A stretch of 34,847 bases of DNA from an uncultured Candidatus Saccharibacteria bacterium (GCA_946548715.1 CAMNPZ010000009.1:1-34847); one strand, 5' to 3'. Shown: positions 16,157 through 23,440, counted from the first letter of the stretch. Numbers and translations are program-made. The notes: generated by a model from the sequence alone, not told the origin.

Positions 16157-16330
16157 TTAAAACCACAATTATAATCAAATCATCACAATAATCAAACTCA
16201 ACCGTATAAGCAATAACCCAACCATAGAAAGGAAAAACCAATGTAATACAAACACCTCGCAATAATTATTAATCATGAACAAGGAGATATGCCTATAAGA
16301 TAGACATCTAAGACGGGCTATAAATTACAC
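16157..16330 (+). other. G-poor leader-like region with a start-stop codon pair and a 4-codon ORF
   Basis: Two good ribosome binding sites lead nowhere: GAAAGGA before ATG-TAA (16241-16246), and AAGGAG before ATG CCT ATA AGA TAG (16289-16303). The segment then enters an intrinsic terminator. It may be a translated leader/attenuator, a small RNA, or the decayed 5' end of a second copy of the 71-aa gene. Confidence 0.4.
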
Positions 16331-16359
16331 AAAAAACCGAACACTACGTTCGGTTTTTT
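16331..16359 (+). terminator. Bidirectional intrinsic terminator
   Basis: ACCGAAC and GTTCGGT pair around ACTAC, flanked by AAAAAA on one side and TTTTTT on the other. It ends transcription from the 71-aa gene before the DUF5663 operon. Confidence 0.9.
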
Positions 16360-16377
16360 GTCATAAGCATAAAATCA

Positions 16378-16406
16378 TTGACCAAAAATCTAGCTTATGC
16401 TAAACT
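16378..16406 (+). promoter_or_regulatory. Promoter of the DUF5663-like envelope operon
   Basis: TTGACC (16378-16383), 17-bp spacer, extended TGC-TAAACT (16401-16406). It closely resembles the promoter at 15845 in boxes, spacing and the AAAATC after the -35, suggesting shared control. AGGAAAACATC precedes the ATG at 16448. Confidence 0.7.
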
Positions 16407-16447
16407 GAAAACAGAAAGGTTAATATATCATTAAATAGGAAAACATC

Positions 16448-16780
16448 ATGCAAGATTATCTTCTTGATCGAGAAACTCTGGCCCAGTTTATCGACGAGCT
16501 TATGAAAAAGCGACCAATTCCGGTCGACAATGCTACAGAAATCAATAACTTTAGGGAAGAACAAATGAAAGCCCTAGACGACCATATCTCTGATGCCATC
16601 TTCGGCGGTATGAGCGATGCGCAGCTATCCAGTCTAAACCAACTGCTTGACCAAGAGAAAGATAATCCAGATGTTTTTCGAAACTTCTTCAAGGCGCAAA
16701 ACATCGACATCGACGGGATAGTCGCCGATGCATTTAATTCGTTTAGTACAAATTATTTAACAGGAGGTCACAATGGCTAA
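16448..16780 (+). CDS. DUF5663-like small acidic protein
   Basis: The 110-aa all-helical product includes HISDAIFGGMSDAQLSSLNQ and LLDQEKDNPDVFRNFF, the pattern I associate with DUF5663 proteins of Saccharibacteria and relatives; that assignment is from memory. No signal peptide or membrane helix is present. Its last 8 bases overlap the start of the next gene, and GGAGG for that gene lies inside it, so translation of the two is coupled. It opens a three-gene envelope operon and may be a cytoplasmic partner of the next membrane protein. Confidence 0.6.
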   Translation: MQDYLLDRETLAQFIDELMKKRPIPVDNATEINNFREEQMKALDDHISDAIFGGMSDAQLSSLNQLLDQEKDNPDVFRNFFKAQNIDIDGIVADAFNSFSTNYLTGGHNG

Positions 16781-18620
16781 ATCACCCGATTCATTACCCG
16801 GAAGTAATCCTGAAACCGGACGGCAAAGAGATGATCATCGTAAAATTGGCGGCAAAGTCATAGCGGCCGCCAAAGCCGAAGGAAAAACACCTGAAGCTCC
16901 AGGCAAAACAGCTAGAGAGATTTTCGACCAAATGACTCCAGGTTCAGATGCAGACGAAGCAATTCGGCGAGCTGAGGAGGCCGAGCAAGCGGCACTCCGA
17001 GGGCAAGCAGCTAGAGCGATTTTCGACCAAATGACTCCAGGCCCAGATGCAGACGAAGCGATTCGGCGAGCTGAGGAGGCCGAACAAGCGGCACTCCGAG
17101 GGCAAAAAGCAACACCGAATGCAGAACGAGGTAAAACTCCCGCCGAAACAACCAAAGAAAAAGCCAAAACCAACTCTGCCTTTAAAACAGCAGTCCGTGG
17201 GTTAATAGCTGGCGGAGTAGCCACACTCGCCGCACTTGGTATATTTGGCGCCTATGAGTCTAATAGGAGATTAAACCCAACGCAACCACAGGCAACTGAG
17301 GCAGAAGCTGTTCCTGGCGGCTCATCGGAGGATGACGCTGGTGCCACCGCGGAAGCAGAAAACCAGTCTAGCTTCGAAAGTCTTAATGCTACGCTTAACC
17401 ATTCATTTGAGCAAGATGACAATTTAGGTTGTTATGAAGATGCTAACAAAGTCGACCCAGCCTCAATCGGTAATCCTAGAGCGATAGCCGAAGAACTAGG
17501 CTTAGATTTCGACAATCTTCCTGCCGACCAACGTGGGAAGATTAGTGAATATATCGCTCGTTCGATGAAATACCCAGCAGCTGCGGAAGCTATTACTCAT
17601 GGCTACCCTGGATTCGAGGGGCTAAGCCAACAAGAAGCCGAAGATAGAATTGCTAGCATGTCTCCTGAAGAAAAAGCTAATTTTGACGCATTCCTCGTGA
17701 ACGAATATGCAAATTCTACATATACCTACATGGATGGTAACGGAACAATGGTAAATCATGGTGTCGTAGGCGAACGGGGTGATAGGCATAGCACATCGCG
17801 AGAAGCAGACATGACTGGAAAGAGAATCCTGGTCCGTGAAACAACCCAGCAAGGCGGAGCCAAAGTTACAGATTATATTAAAGATGATTGTAATAACTGG
17901 TTATACACAATCGTCATACGTCCAGATGGACAAACTACCGTTATTACGCCTCCCCCTGCTCCAACTCCAAGCAATCCTAGTAATCCCGATAATCCAAGCA
18001 ATCCCAGCAATCCCGATAATCCCAGCAATCCCGATAATCCCAGCAATCCCGATAATCCCAGCAATCCCGACAAGCCCGATAAACCAGACCAGCCCGCACA
18101 TCCTCCGAAAAATAAAGAAGCCGAAAGGCGGAATGCTGGCGAGCATGTTACTCCAATATCGGTTGATCCAAACGCTGCCAATTCCGAACAGGCTCACGAA
18201 GCGCAGGAAAAAGCCAATCGTGAATCCGTAGACGCTCAAGCCGAAGCTAAACGACAGGCTGCAGCCGAAGCAGAGCGCCAAGCCGCCGCTCAAGCCGAAG
18301 CGGAGCGTCAAGCTGCCGCCGAAGCTGAACAACGTCGTCAGCAAGCCGAAGCAGAGCGCCAAGCCGCCGCTCAAGCCGAAGCAGAGCGCCAAGCCGAAGC
18401 GGAACGTCAAGCCGAAGCTGCACGACAAGCCGCAGAACAAGCTGCCGCCGAAGCCGCACGTCAAGCCGCCGAAGAAGCTCAGCGTCAAGCCGCCGCCGAC
18501 GAAGCTGCAAGGCGGGCACAAGCCGAAGCCGACGCCGCTGCAGCCGCCGCCGCTGAGACTGCCCCGGCCGGCGCAACCGCCGATGACTTTGCCGCTGCAG
18601 CTGATGAAGAAGGTTTTTAA
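16773..18620 (+). CDS. Membrane protein with tandem repeats and a TolA-like Ala/Gln/Glu coiled coil
   Basis: The 615-aa product is modular. Residues 47-112 hold two near-identical 33-residue repeats (AREIFDQMTPGSDADEAIRR). One membrane helix spans about residues 137-158 (AVRGLIAGGVATLAALGIFG). A globular acidic domain of about 220 residues contains GYPGFEGLSQQEAEDRI and ends near NNWLYTIVIRPDGQTTVI. Next is a Pro/Asn/Ser/Asp linker of repeated NPSNPD units. A long Ala-Glu-Gln-Arg heptad-like region (AEAERQAAAQAEAERQ type, about residues 490-600) resembles the TolA stalk. The repeats at 0-50% divergence show recent expansion. With one helix it would expose a long rod; its side of the membrane is not certain. 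Function unknown, probably structural at the cell surface. Confidence 0.75.
   Translation: MAKSPDSLPGSNPETGRQRDDHRKIGGKVIAAAKAEGKTPEAPGKTAREIFDQMTPGSDADEAIRRAEEAEQAALRGQAARAIFDQMTPGPDADEAIRRAEEAEQAALRGQKATPNAERGKTPAETTKEKAKTNSAFKTAVRGLIAGGVATLAALGIFGAYESNRRLNPTQPQATEAEAVPGGSSEDDAGATAEAENQSSFESLNATLNHSFEQDDNLGCYEDANKVDPASIGNPRAIAEELGLDFDNLPADQRGKISEYIARSMKYPAAAEAITHGYPGFEGLSQQEAEDRIASMSPEEKANFDAFLVNEYANSTYTYMDGNGTMVNHGVVGERGDRHSTSREADMTGKRILVRETTQQGGAKVTDYIKDDCNNWLYTIVIRPDGQTTVITPPPAPTPSNPSNPDNPSNPSNPDNPSNPDNPSNPDNPSNPDKPDKPDQPAHPPKNKEAERRNAGEHVTPISVDPNAANSEQAHEAQEKANRESVDAQAEAKRQAAAEAERQAAAQAEAERQAAAEAEQRRQQAEAERQAAAQAEAERQAEAERQAEAARQAAEQAAAEAARQAAEEAQRQAAADEAARRAQAEADAAAAAAAETAPAGATADDFAAAADEEGF
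16911..17108 (+). repeat. Two tandem 99-bp units
   Basis: Units 16911-17009 and 17010-17108 both begin GCTAGAG and end around GGGCAA. They differ at few positions and each encodes 33 residues, indicating recent in-frame duplication. Confidence 0.85.
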
Positions 18621-18646
18621 TTAAAGGGATGGGGAAAGGAAATAAA

Positions 18647-20089
18647 ATGAATAAGGCAATATCAAATCTAATTGGTGGGATAACTATAGCAAGTAGTTTG
18701 GCTATTGCTGGGACTGCTATTGCATGGGGACCAAGTGACCGTCCTACTTATACCAACGCAAAACCAGCCGATTATGCTACATTTAACTCTATCACCGATA
18801 ATGTCGCAGTCGGAGATGAACGCAATTTCGTACGCGTTAGGGAGCTTGGCACCGAAAACACATATTCGGATGAAGTTAAAGTCGAACCAGGTAAAGAATA
18901 TGAAGTATATCTTTACTACCACAATAACGCTGGTTCCGACACTAATGCATCGGGCGTAGGTTTGGCTTTGCAAACCAAAGCCGCCGCCACCTACCCAGCC
19001 AAAGTCACTAAAGGCACAAATGGTACTCTCACCGGCGAAATTACCTGGAGATATATTACCTCGAAAAACGATAGCACAGTCCATGACGGTAAAGTTTGGG
19101 ACGAAGCCACACTTACCACCGATTATGACGAAGTCGTTCTTCGCTATAAACCTGGTTCTGCTACTATTCATAATGACGGCAAGATTAACGGCTCAATTCT
19201 CTCGACCAATCTATTCGCCGAAGGAGGCACCTATATCGGCTATAACTCATTGAATGGGGTTGTTCCAGGTTGCGCTGAATACTCTGGGCATATTACCTAT
19301 ACGCTTGTAGCTGACAAAATAGACTCCACGTTAAGCAAGATGGTATCACTTGATGGCGAAAATTGGGCCAAAGAAGTAACCGCAAAACCAGGGGATTATG
19401 TTACTTATCGTGTTGCTTTCCAGAACACTGGGAACACCACCATGACAAACGTTATCCTTAAGGATACTCATGATGATGGACTAACCTTACGGTCTGGTAG
19501 CACTAAAGTTTTCGATATTAATAATACAGAAGGTAAGCAAATCGATGATATTCTCGACATCAGTGGCTACAACACTGGTGACGCCATACCTAGTGCACTT
19601 GTCCAGGTTACCTACCAAGCGCAAGTTGGACGTGAACAGTCTCTTTGTAACAAAGCTCTCAACAACACCATTACAGCATCTTATAATTCTACCGAGCAAA
19701 AAACTGATACTGCAAGCGTCTTAGTCGCTTGTGATGAGCCAGAGCCAGAAACCCCAGTAGAAGATTGTAAAAACAACCCCAACCTTCCAGGTTGTCAGGA
19801 TTGCACCACTAATCCAGATCTTCCCGAGTGCCAAGAGAAAAACTGCAAAACCAACCCTGAAATGGAAGGTTGCCAAGAGCTCCCGAACACTGGTCCGCTT
19901 GAAATAGTCCTAGCCATTGTCATTATTGCTGGCATCGGTGGAGTCGGCTATTACTTCTACCGCACCAAGAAGACACTCAACAAGGTTAAGAAAACAGCCG
20001 TCGGCAAAGATGAAACTTTAGAACACTCAGAAGCCAACAAGGAGACAGTAAGAGAAAAAGAAAAGGAAGTGGAAGAAAAATCGGAATAG
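18647..20089 (+). CDS. Surface protein with DUF11-type domain and LPNTG motif
   Basis: Start at the second ATG (18647), which has AAAGGA at a proper distance; the ATG at 18629 directly abuts its G-run. The 480-aa product has a signal peptide (GGITIASSLAIAGTAIAWG) and an N-terminal beta domain. A DUF11-like module follows (DSTLSKMVSLDGENW, PGDYVTYRVAFQNTGNTTMTNV, LKDTHDDGLTLR), then a Cys-rich CxxNPxLPxC repeat segment (NNPNLPGCQDCTTNPDLPEC), then LPNTG and a membrane helix (IVLAIVIIAGIGGVGYYFY). Unusually, about 45 charged residues follow the helix, whereas sortase substrates normally end in a few basic residues; it may be an ordinary type I membrane protein. It is the last gene of the operon. 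Its final codons form the left arm of a terminator-like palindrome (20069-20208). Confidence 0.8.
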   Translation: MNKAISNLIGGITIASSLAIAGTAIAWGPSDRPTYTNAKPADYATFNSITDNVAVGDERNFVRVRELGTENTYSDEVKVEPGKEYEVYLYYHNNAGSDTNASGVGLALQTKAAATYPAKVTKGTNGTLTGEITWRYITSKNDSTVHDGKVWDEATLTTDYDEVVLRYKPGSATIHNDGKINGSILSTNLFAEGGTYIGYNSLNGVVPGCAEYSGHITYTLVADKIDSTLSKMVSLDGENWAKEVTAKPGDYVTYRVAFQNTGNTTMTNVILKDTHDDGLTLRSGSTKVFDINNTEGKQIDDILDISGYNTGDAIPSALVQVTYQAQVGREQSLCNKALNNTITASYNSTEQKTDTASVLVACDEPEPETPVEDCKNNPNLPGCQDCTTNPDLPECQEKNCKTNPEMEGCQELPNTGPLEIVLAIVIIAGIGGVGYYFYRTKKTLNKVKKTAVGKDETLEHSEANKETVREKEKEVEEKSE

Positions 20090-20208
20090 TTTGATTCGGG
20101 GGATTTCGGAGCGCGGCAGCGCGAGAGTTAGCGCCGTCCGCCCGTGGCGACGGGCCGGACGGACGCGACCCCGAAGTAAACTATTCGATTTTTCATCTTC
20201 ACTTTTTT
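20069..20208 (+). terminator. Large branched terminator-like palindrome after the LPNTG gene
   Basis: The outer arm begins inside the gene at 20069 (GTGGAAGAAAAATCGG, AATAGTTT, TTCGGGG) and pairs with CCCCGAA, AAACTATT, CGATTTTTC-TCTTCAC (20168-20202). TTTTTT follows. Two inner hairpins lie at the tip: GCGC-GGCA-GCGC and a long CCGTCCG/CGGACGG stem. It ends the envelope operon just before rplU. Confidence 0.75.
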
Positions 20209-20217
20209 ATTATATTA

Positions 20218-20226
20218 TGTTATAAT
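20218..20226 (+). promoter_or_regulatory. rplU promoter (extended -10)
   Basis: TGT-TATAAT with TATAAT at 20221-20226; predicted start near 20233; AAAGGA precedes the ATG at 20252. Confidence 0.65.
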
Positions 20227-20251
20227 AATATGAGTTAAACAAAGGAATAAT

Positions 20252-20560
20252 ATGAAAAAAGCAGTCATTCTGGTTGGCGGGAAACAATATCTCGTCGCAG
20301 AGAAAGAGACCCTACGGGTGGACCTCCTCCCGGCAGGCACCAAAGAGCTCGAACTTGACGCTTTACTTGTTATCGATGGCGACAAAACCACCGTCGGCAC
20401 ACCTATAGTAAAGGGCGTAAAAGTTTCAGCGAAAGTAGTAACGCCCGAAGTAAAGGGTGATAAAATTCGCGTTATTCGCTACAAAGCCAAGAAGCGCGTC
20501 CACAAAGAAACTGGCCACCGCCAGAAATACACCGAACTCGAAATCACCAAAATCGGTTAA
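20252..20560 (+). CDS. rplU: Ribosomal protein bL21
   Basis: The 102-aa product has the L21 features: N-terminal AVILVGGKQYLVAEKETL, a middle VGTPIVKGVKVSAKVV, and the basic C-terminal RYKAKKRVHKETGHRQKY that binds 23S rRNA. Length is normal. AAAGGA lies correctly before the ATG and an extended -10 promoter is just upstream. The usual partner rpmA (bL27) does not follow; a palindrome of about 205 nt does, then parA. Confidence 0.96.
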   Translation: MKKAVILVGGKQYLVAEKETLRVDLLPAGTKELELDALLVIDGDKTTVGTPIVKGVKVSAKVVTPEVKGDKIRVIRYKAKKRVHKETGHRQKYTELEITKIG

Positions 20561-20562
20561 AA

Positions 20563-20767
20563 AAGAAAATAAACTTGGGTGGTTGCAACCTGTTTTTCTG
20601 GCAGCATAAAATGATTTGAAATTTTAACACGTATATTCCTGCCGGCGCCGAGAAAGTTGCCCTTTAGGGCAATCTTTCCCGGACGCCCAGCGTATGACGT
20701 GCTTAAAATTTCAAGTCCCGCTGCCAGAAAAAATAGGTTCAACCAGGACCCAATTTTATTTTCTTTT
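20563..20767. repeat. Large palindromic element between rplU and parA
   Basis: The arms AAGAAAATAAACTTGGGT...CTGGCAGC and GCTGCCAG...ACCCAATTTTATTTTC-TT pair over about 45 bases starting 3 nt after the rplU stop. Next comes an asymmetric internal loop (ATAAAATGA opposite GTCCC), a second stem (TTGAAATTTTAA), and a core GAAAGTTGCCC/GGGCAATCTTTC. The blocks TGGCAGCATAA and AAGTCC-(2 nt)-CTGCCA recur in the element after parB. Confidence 0.8.
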
Positions 20768-20783
20768 TTGCCAATTTTTGTGT

Positions 20784-20789
20784 TATAAT
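20784..20789 (+). promoter_or_regulatory. parA extended -10, nearly leaderless
   Basis: TGT-TATAAT; predicted start near 20796, giving a leader of about 4 nt before the ATG at 20800. Confidence 0.6.
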
Positions 20790-20799
20790 CTTAAGTATT

Positions 20800-21567
20800 A
20801 TGAGTGCGAAGGTAATCTGTGTTACGAATCAGAAAGGCGGCGTAGGCAAGACCACTACGGCAGTCAATCTCTGCTATTATCTTGCAAAAGACAAGTTCAA
20901 AACGTTACTAATCGATTTCGATCCTCAAGGCAACGCCACCTCCGGTCTCAATATTGACAAAACTACCTTGAAAGCCACTATGACCGATGTCATCCTGGGC
21001 CAAGCCGAACTATCCCAGGTCATCACTCCTACGAAATATAAGCGTTACGATATCGCTCCCACCACTCCTGAACTCGCCAATGCCGAAGTTGAAATCACCT
21101 CTGAGCAGAAACGGTTCACGCGTCTTCGGGATGCCGTGCGCACCGTGGCAAACAACTATGACTATATCATCATTGATTTACCGCCATCTCTCAGTCTTCT
21201 CACCGTTAACGGCATGATTGCTAGCAATTATGTTCTTCTCCCAGTCCAAACCGAATTCTACGCCCTAGAAGGCGTCGCACAACTCCTCGAATCCATGAAG
21301 CTTGTCATGAAGCAGGCCAATCCCGGCCTCAGATTACTCGGCGTTCTTGCTACCATGTATGACAAGCGCACCAGCCTATCCGTTCAGGTTTATAACGAAA
21401 TCAAGAAATACTTCAAGCAACTTGCATTTGAAACCACTATTCCGCGCAATGTTCGCGTCGCCGAAGCTCCGTCTCACGGCGTCCCTGTCGGTGCATACGA
21501 TAAATTTAGTAAAGGTGCCAAGGCTTACAAAGCCTTCACCAAAGAATTAGAGGAGAGAACCAAATGA
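20800..21567 (+). CDS. parA: Chromosome-partitioning ATPase ParA (Soj)
   Basis: Deviant Walker A ATPase that moves ParB-bound origin regions over the nucleoid. The 255-aa product has KGGVGKTT at residues 12-19, LIDFDPQGNATSG (Walker A' region), DYIIIDLPPSLSLLT (Walker B) and a C-terminal APSHGVPVGAYDKFSKGAKAY typical of Soj. Length is normal for the small chromosomal type. The ATG follows the -10 by ten bases with no ribosome binding site. It overlaps parB by 4 bases (ATGA), giving a coupled parAB operon. Confidence 0.96.
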   Translation: MSAKVICVTNQKGGVGKTTTAVNLCYYLAKDKFKTLLIDFDPQGNATSGLNIDKTTLKATMTDVILGQAELSQVITPTKYKRYDIAPTTPELANAEVEITSEQKRFTRLRDAVRTVANNYDYIIIDLPPSLSLLTVNGMIASNYVLLPVQTEFYALEGVAQLLESMKLVMKQANPGLRLLGVLATMYDKRTSLSVQVYNEIKKYFKQLAFETTIPRNVRVAEAPSHGVPVGAYDKFSKGAKAYKAFTKELEERTK

Positions 21568-22415
21568 GTAAAGGCCTAGGTCGCGGTTTTGAAAGCCTCA
21601 TTCCTACCGACCTCGTCGATGAGGAATTTGACTTAACCGCCAGCGAAGACAAGAGTTCTAGCGAACTCAAACAAATCAAACTTACCGACATCATCCGTGA
21701 CGAAGAACAGCCGCGCCGTGATTTTAGCGAAGAAGCCATCGAAGCTCTCGCTGCTTCCATTAAAGAGCACGGCGTCTTGCAACCCATCGTTGTCACCAAA
21801 GAAGACGGCAAATACAAAATCGTCGCCGGCGAGCGCCGTTGGCGCGCCAGCAAAATTGCCGGCCTCGACAAAATCCCCGCCATCGTCCGCACCCTCGATT
21901 CGCAGAATCGCCTCGAACTCTCCATCATCGAGAATGCCCAAAGGGAAGACCTCAACGCCATCGAGCTCGCCACTGCCTACGCTAAGCTCAAGAACCAATT
22001 CAATCTCACTGCTGAAGAAATCGGCGTCAAAGTCGGCAAATCCGAACAAAGCGTCAACAACACCATGCGTCTCCTCACCCTCCCCGAAAAGGTCAAAAAA
22101 ACCATGGTCAAAGAACATCTCACCGAAGGCGTCATGCGGCCATTAGTCTCGCGTGACGAGAAGACAATTAATAAAGTTCTCCCCAAAATCATCGAAGAAG
22201 GTTGGACTGCCCGCAAGGTGGAACGCTATTTTGCCATGAACAAACCCAAATCCAGTACCGCCGCCGTCAAGTCCATCATGCAGAAAAAAGACGAAGATGC
22301 TCTCTCAGCCAAATACGACGCCACTGCCCGTATCAACGCCCAATCCCTCACCTTCCGTTGCAAATCCGAAACCGCTTTGAAAGAACTCGTCAATCGCCTA
22401 AAACGAATAGCCTAG
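21564..22415 (+). CDS. parB: Chromosome-partitioning protein ParB (Spo0J), CTPase/parS binder
   Basis: The 283-aa product begins MSKGLGRGFESLIPTD, the ParA-interacting N-terminal motif. It has the ParB/Srx CTP-binding domain (IVTKEDGKYKIVAGERRWRASKIAG with GERRWRA, and IIENAQREDLNAIE), a helix-turn-helix for parS (LTAEEIGVKVGKSEQSVNNTMRLLTLP), and a C-terminal dimerisation region. AGAGAGAACC lies upstream within parA and the ATGA overlap couples the two. The last codons (KRIA and stop) form the outer part of a 38-bp perfect inverted repeat (22398-22608). No parS consensus was noticed in the window. Confidence 0.96.
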   Translation: MSKGLGRGFESLIPTDLVDEEFDLTASEDKSSSELKQIKLTDIIRDEEQPRRDFSEEAIEALAASIKEHGVLQPIVVTKEDGKYKIVAGERRWRASKIAGLDKIPAIVRTLDSQNRLELSIIENAQREDLNAIELATAYAKLKNQFNLTAEEIGVKVGKSEQSVNNTMRLLTLPEKVKKTMVKEHLTEGVMRPLVSRDEKTINKVLPKIIEEGWTARKVERYFAMNKPKSSTAAVKSIMQKKDEDALSAKYDATARINAQSLTFRCKSETALKELVNRLKRIA

Positions 22416-22608
22416 CGAGAGTATTATTTGGCAGCATAATGAGATTTAGACCAGATTTCTAAATTGTAAGTTTTGCAACTCAGCAATGAAAAAATCTCCC
22501 CCAGCCCGAAGGGCGAATAAGGAGATTTTTTCTTGCCCTGTGTTGCAAGTCTTACAATTTAGAAGTCCAAGCTGCCAAATAATACTCTCGCTAGGCTATT
22601 CGTTTTAG
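22398..22608. repeat. Large palindromic element overlapping the parB 3' end
   Basis: The arms 22398-22435 and 22571-22608 are perfect 38-bp complements (CTAAAACGAATAGCCTAG...TTTGGCAGC) and include the parB stop. Inside is an asymmetric loop (ATAATGAGATTTAGACC opposite AAGTCCAA), then TTCTAAATTGTAAG/CTTACAATTTAGAA, TTTTGCAAC/GTTGCAAG, and AAAAAATCTCC/GGAGATTTTTT. It shares TGGCAGCATAA and AAGTCC...CTGCCA with the element after rplU. It lies between convergent parB and lepB and could terminate both. Confidence 0.85.
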
Positions 22609-22676
22609 AACGTCCTAACATGGCGTGAAGTCATCGCAAACGAATCCAAGCTTGCTTTAAAGCTATTAGAACGTCC
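22605..22676. repeat. 11-bp direct repeat enclosing a 50-bp segment with a dispersed motif
   Basis: TTAGAACGTCC occurs at 22605-22615 and 22666-22676; the second copy is the end of lepB. Between them, 22616-22643 matches 15738-15765 in 25 of 28 bases, all differences being transitions. The layout resembles a small insertion with target duplication. Confidence 0.6.
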
Positions 22677-23343
22677 GAATTCTATCAAGCGGGAACAGCC
22701 TTAGTATAACTGGTCCGATAATGCGGCAATAGGGAATTGTGCCAAGCCCATTGCGCGAATCCCACGAGTTCGAACCTTCACGATTATCACCCGATACAAA
22801 TAATTCACCATCCGGCACCACTGTGTCAACTTCACCCGAAGTATGTTCTTTCGGCCCGTCTGTTTCCGAGGTCCTCCACTGTTCATCGTATACAAATCCA
22901 TCTGGATGCTCATCATTATAAATCTTCATCACGCCATCCTTCACGGTAACACGCTCACCCGGAAAAGCAATCACACGCTTAATAATGTACTGATCTTTGA
23001 CATTTGACGGCACCGAACATGTCATCGGATGCTCTACCCCGGCCGCCTTGTATTCGGCCACTTTTGCTTCGTCTTCGTTTAAGAACACGATAATCTGCCC
23101 CCGCTCCGGCACATACTCCGATCCTGTAAAATGTGCCCATGATACTGCAGCTCGGTTCACGATTACGCGGTCATCTCCATGTAAAGTATTCTCCATTGAA
23201 CCCCCAACTACATTATATGATCGATAAATAAACGTGTTTAAAAAAACAGTTCCTAACACTACTGCCACAATAAACCCCGCGAGGCTTAGCAAATCCTTCA
23301 ATAGTGGATGCTTCTGAAAAAACTTCGGTTCCATTCGTTCCAT
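22666..23343 (-). CDS. lepB: Signal peptidase I
   Basis: Membrane-anchored serine protease that removes signal peptides from exported proteins such as the surface proteins here. The frame is open to 23382, but a TGATATAAT box lies at 23351-23356, so translation most likely starts at the ATG at 23343 (or 23334), giving 225 aa. One membrane helix spans about residues 18-38. The catalytic Ser is in GGSMENTL (S49) and the general-base Lys in IIKRVIAFPGERV (K122). Later boxes are VPDGELFVSGDN and SWDSRNGLGTIP. The long 65-residue insert between the catalytic boxes is within the range for the family. The gene is convergent with parB and divergent from the next membrane gene. Confidence 0.95.
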   Translation of the reverse strand: MERMEPKFFQKHPLLKDLLSLAGFIVAVVLGTVFLNTFIYRSYNVVGGSMENTLHGDDRVIVNRAAVSWAHFTGSEYVPERGQIIVFLNEDEAKVAEYKAAGVEHPMTCSVPSNVKDQYIIKRVIAFPGERVTVKDGVMKIYNDEHPDGFVYDEQWRTSETDGPKEHTSGEVDTVVPDGELFVSGDNREGSNSWDSRNGLGTIPYCRIIGPVILRLFPLDRIRTF

Positions 23344-23350
23344 GATATCC

Positions 23351-23356
23351 ATTATA
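23351..23356 (-). promoter_or_regulatory. lepB extended -10, leaderless
   Basis: Minus-strand TGA-TATAAT ending 7 bases before the ATG at 23343; predicted leader about 1 nt. This box decides the start-codon choice. Confidence 0.6.
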
Positions 23357-23440
23357 TCACTATCCGGCCCCATTCGCACCAAAAACCTTGCTTATGCCTA
23401 ACCCGCTCAAGTTTCTTTAAGCTTCTTTTAAATAATCTGA

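Noticed and set aside
17968-18090. Tandem Pro-Asn-Ser-Asp repeats as a mobile or CRISPR repeat
   Set aside because: They are in frame and encode a typical low-complexity linker.
17873-18576. Long minus-strand open frames opposite the repeat region
   Set aside because: They mirror the NPSNPD and Ala/Gln/Glu repeats and have biased glycine/leucine or arginine/leucine composition; they are shadows.
20784-22415. Replication origin next to parAB
   Set aside because: No dnaA gene, DnaA-box cluster or parS consensus was seen; parAB alone does not locate oriC.
23344-23382. Longer LepB N-terminus
   Set aside because: It would span the TGA-TATAAT promoter box and adds no family sequence.
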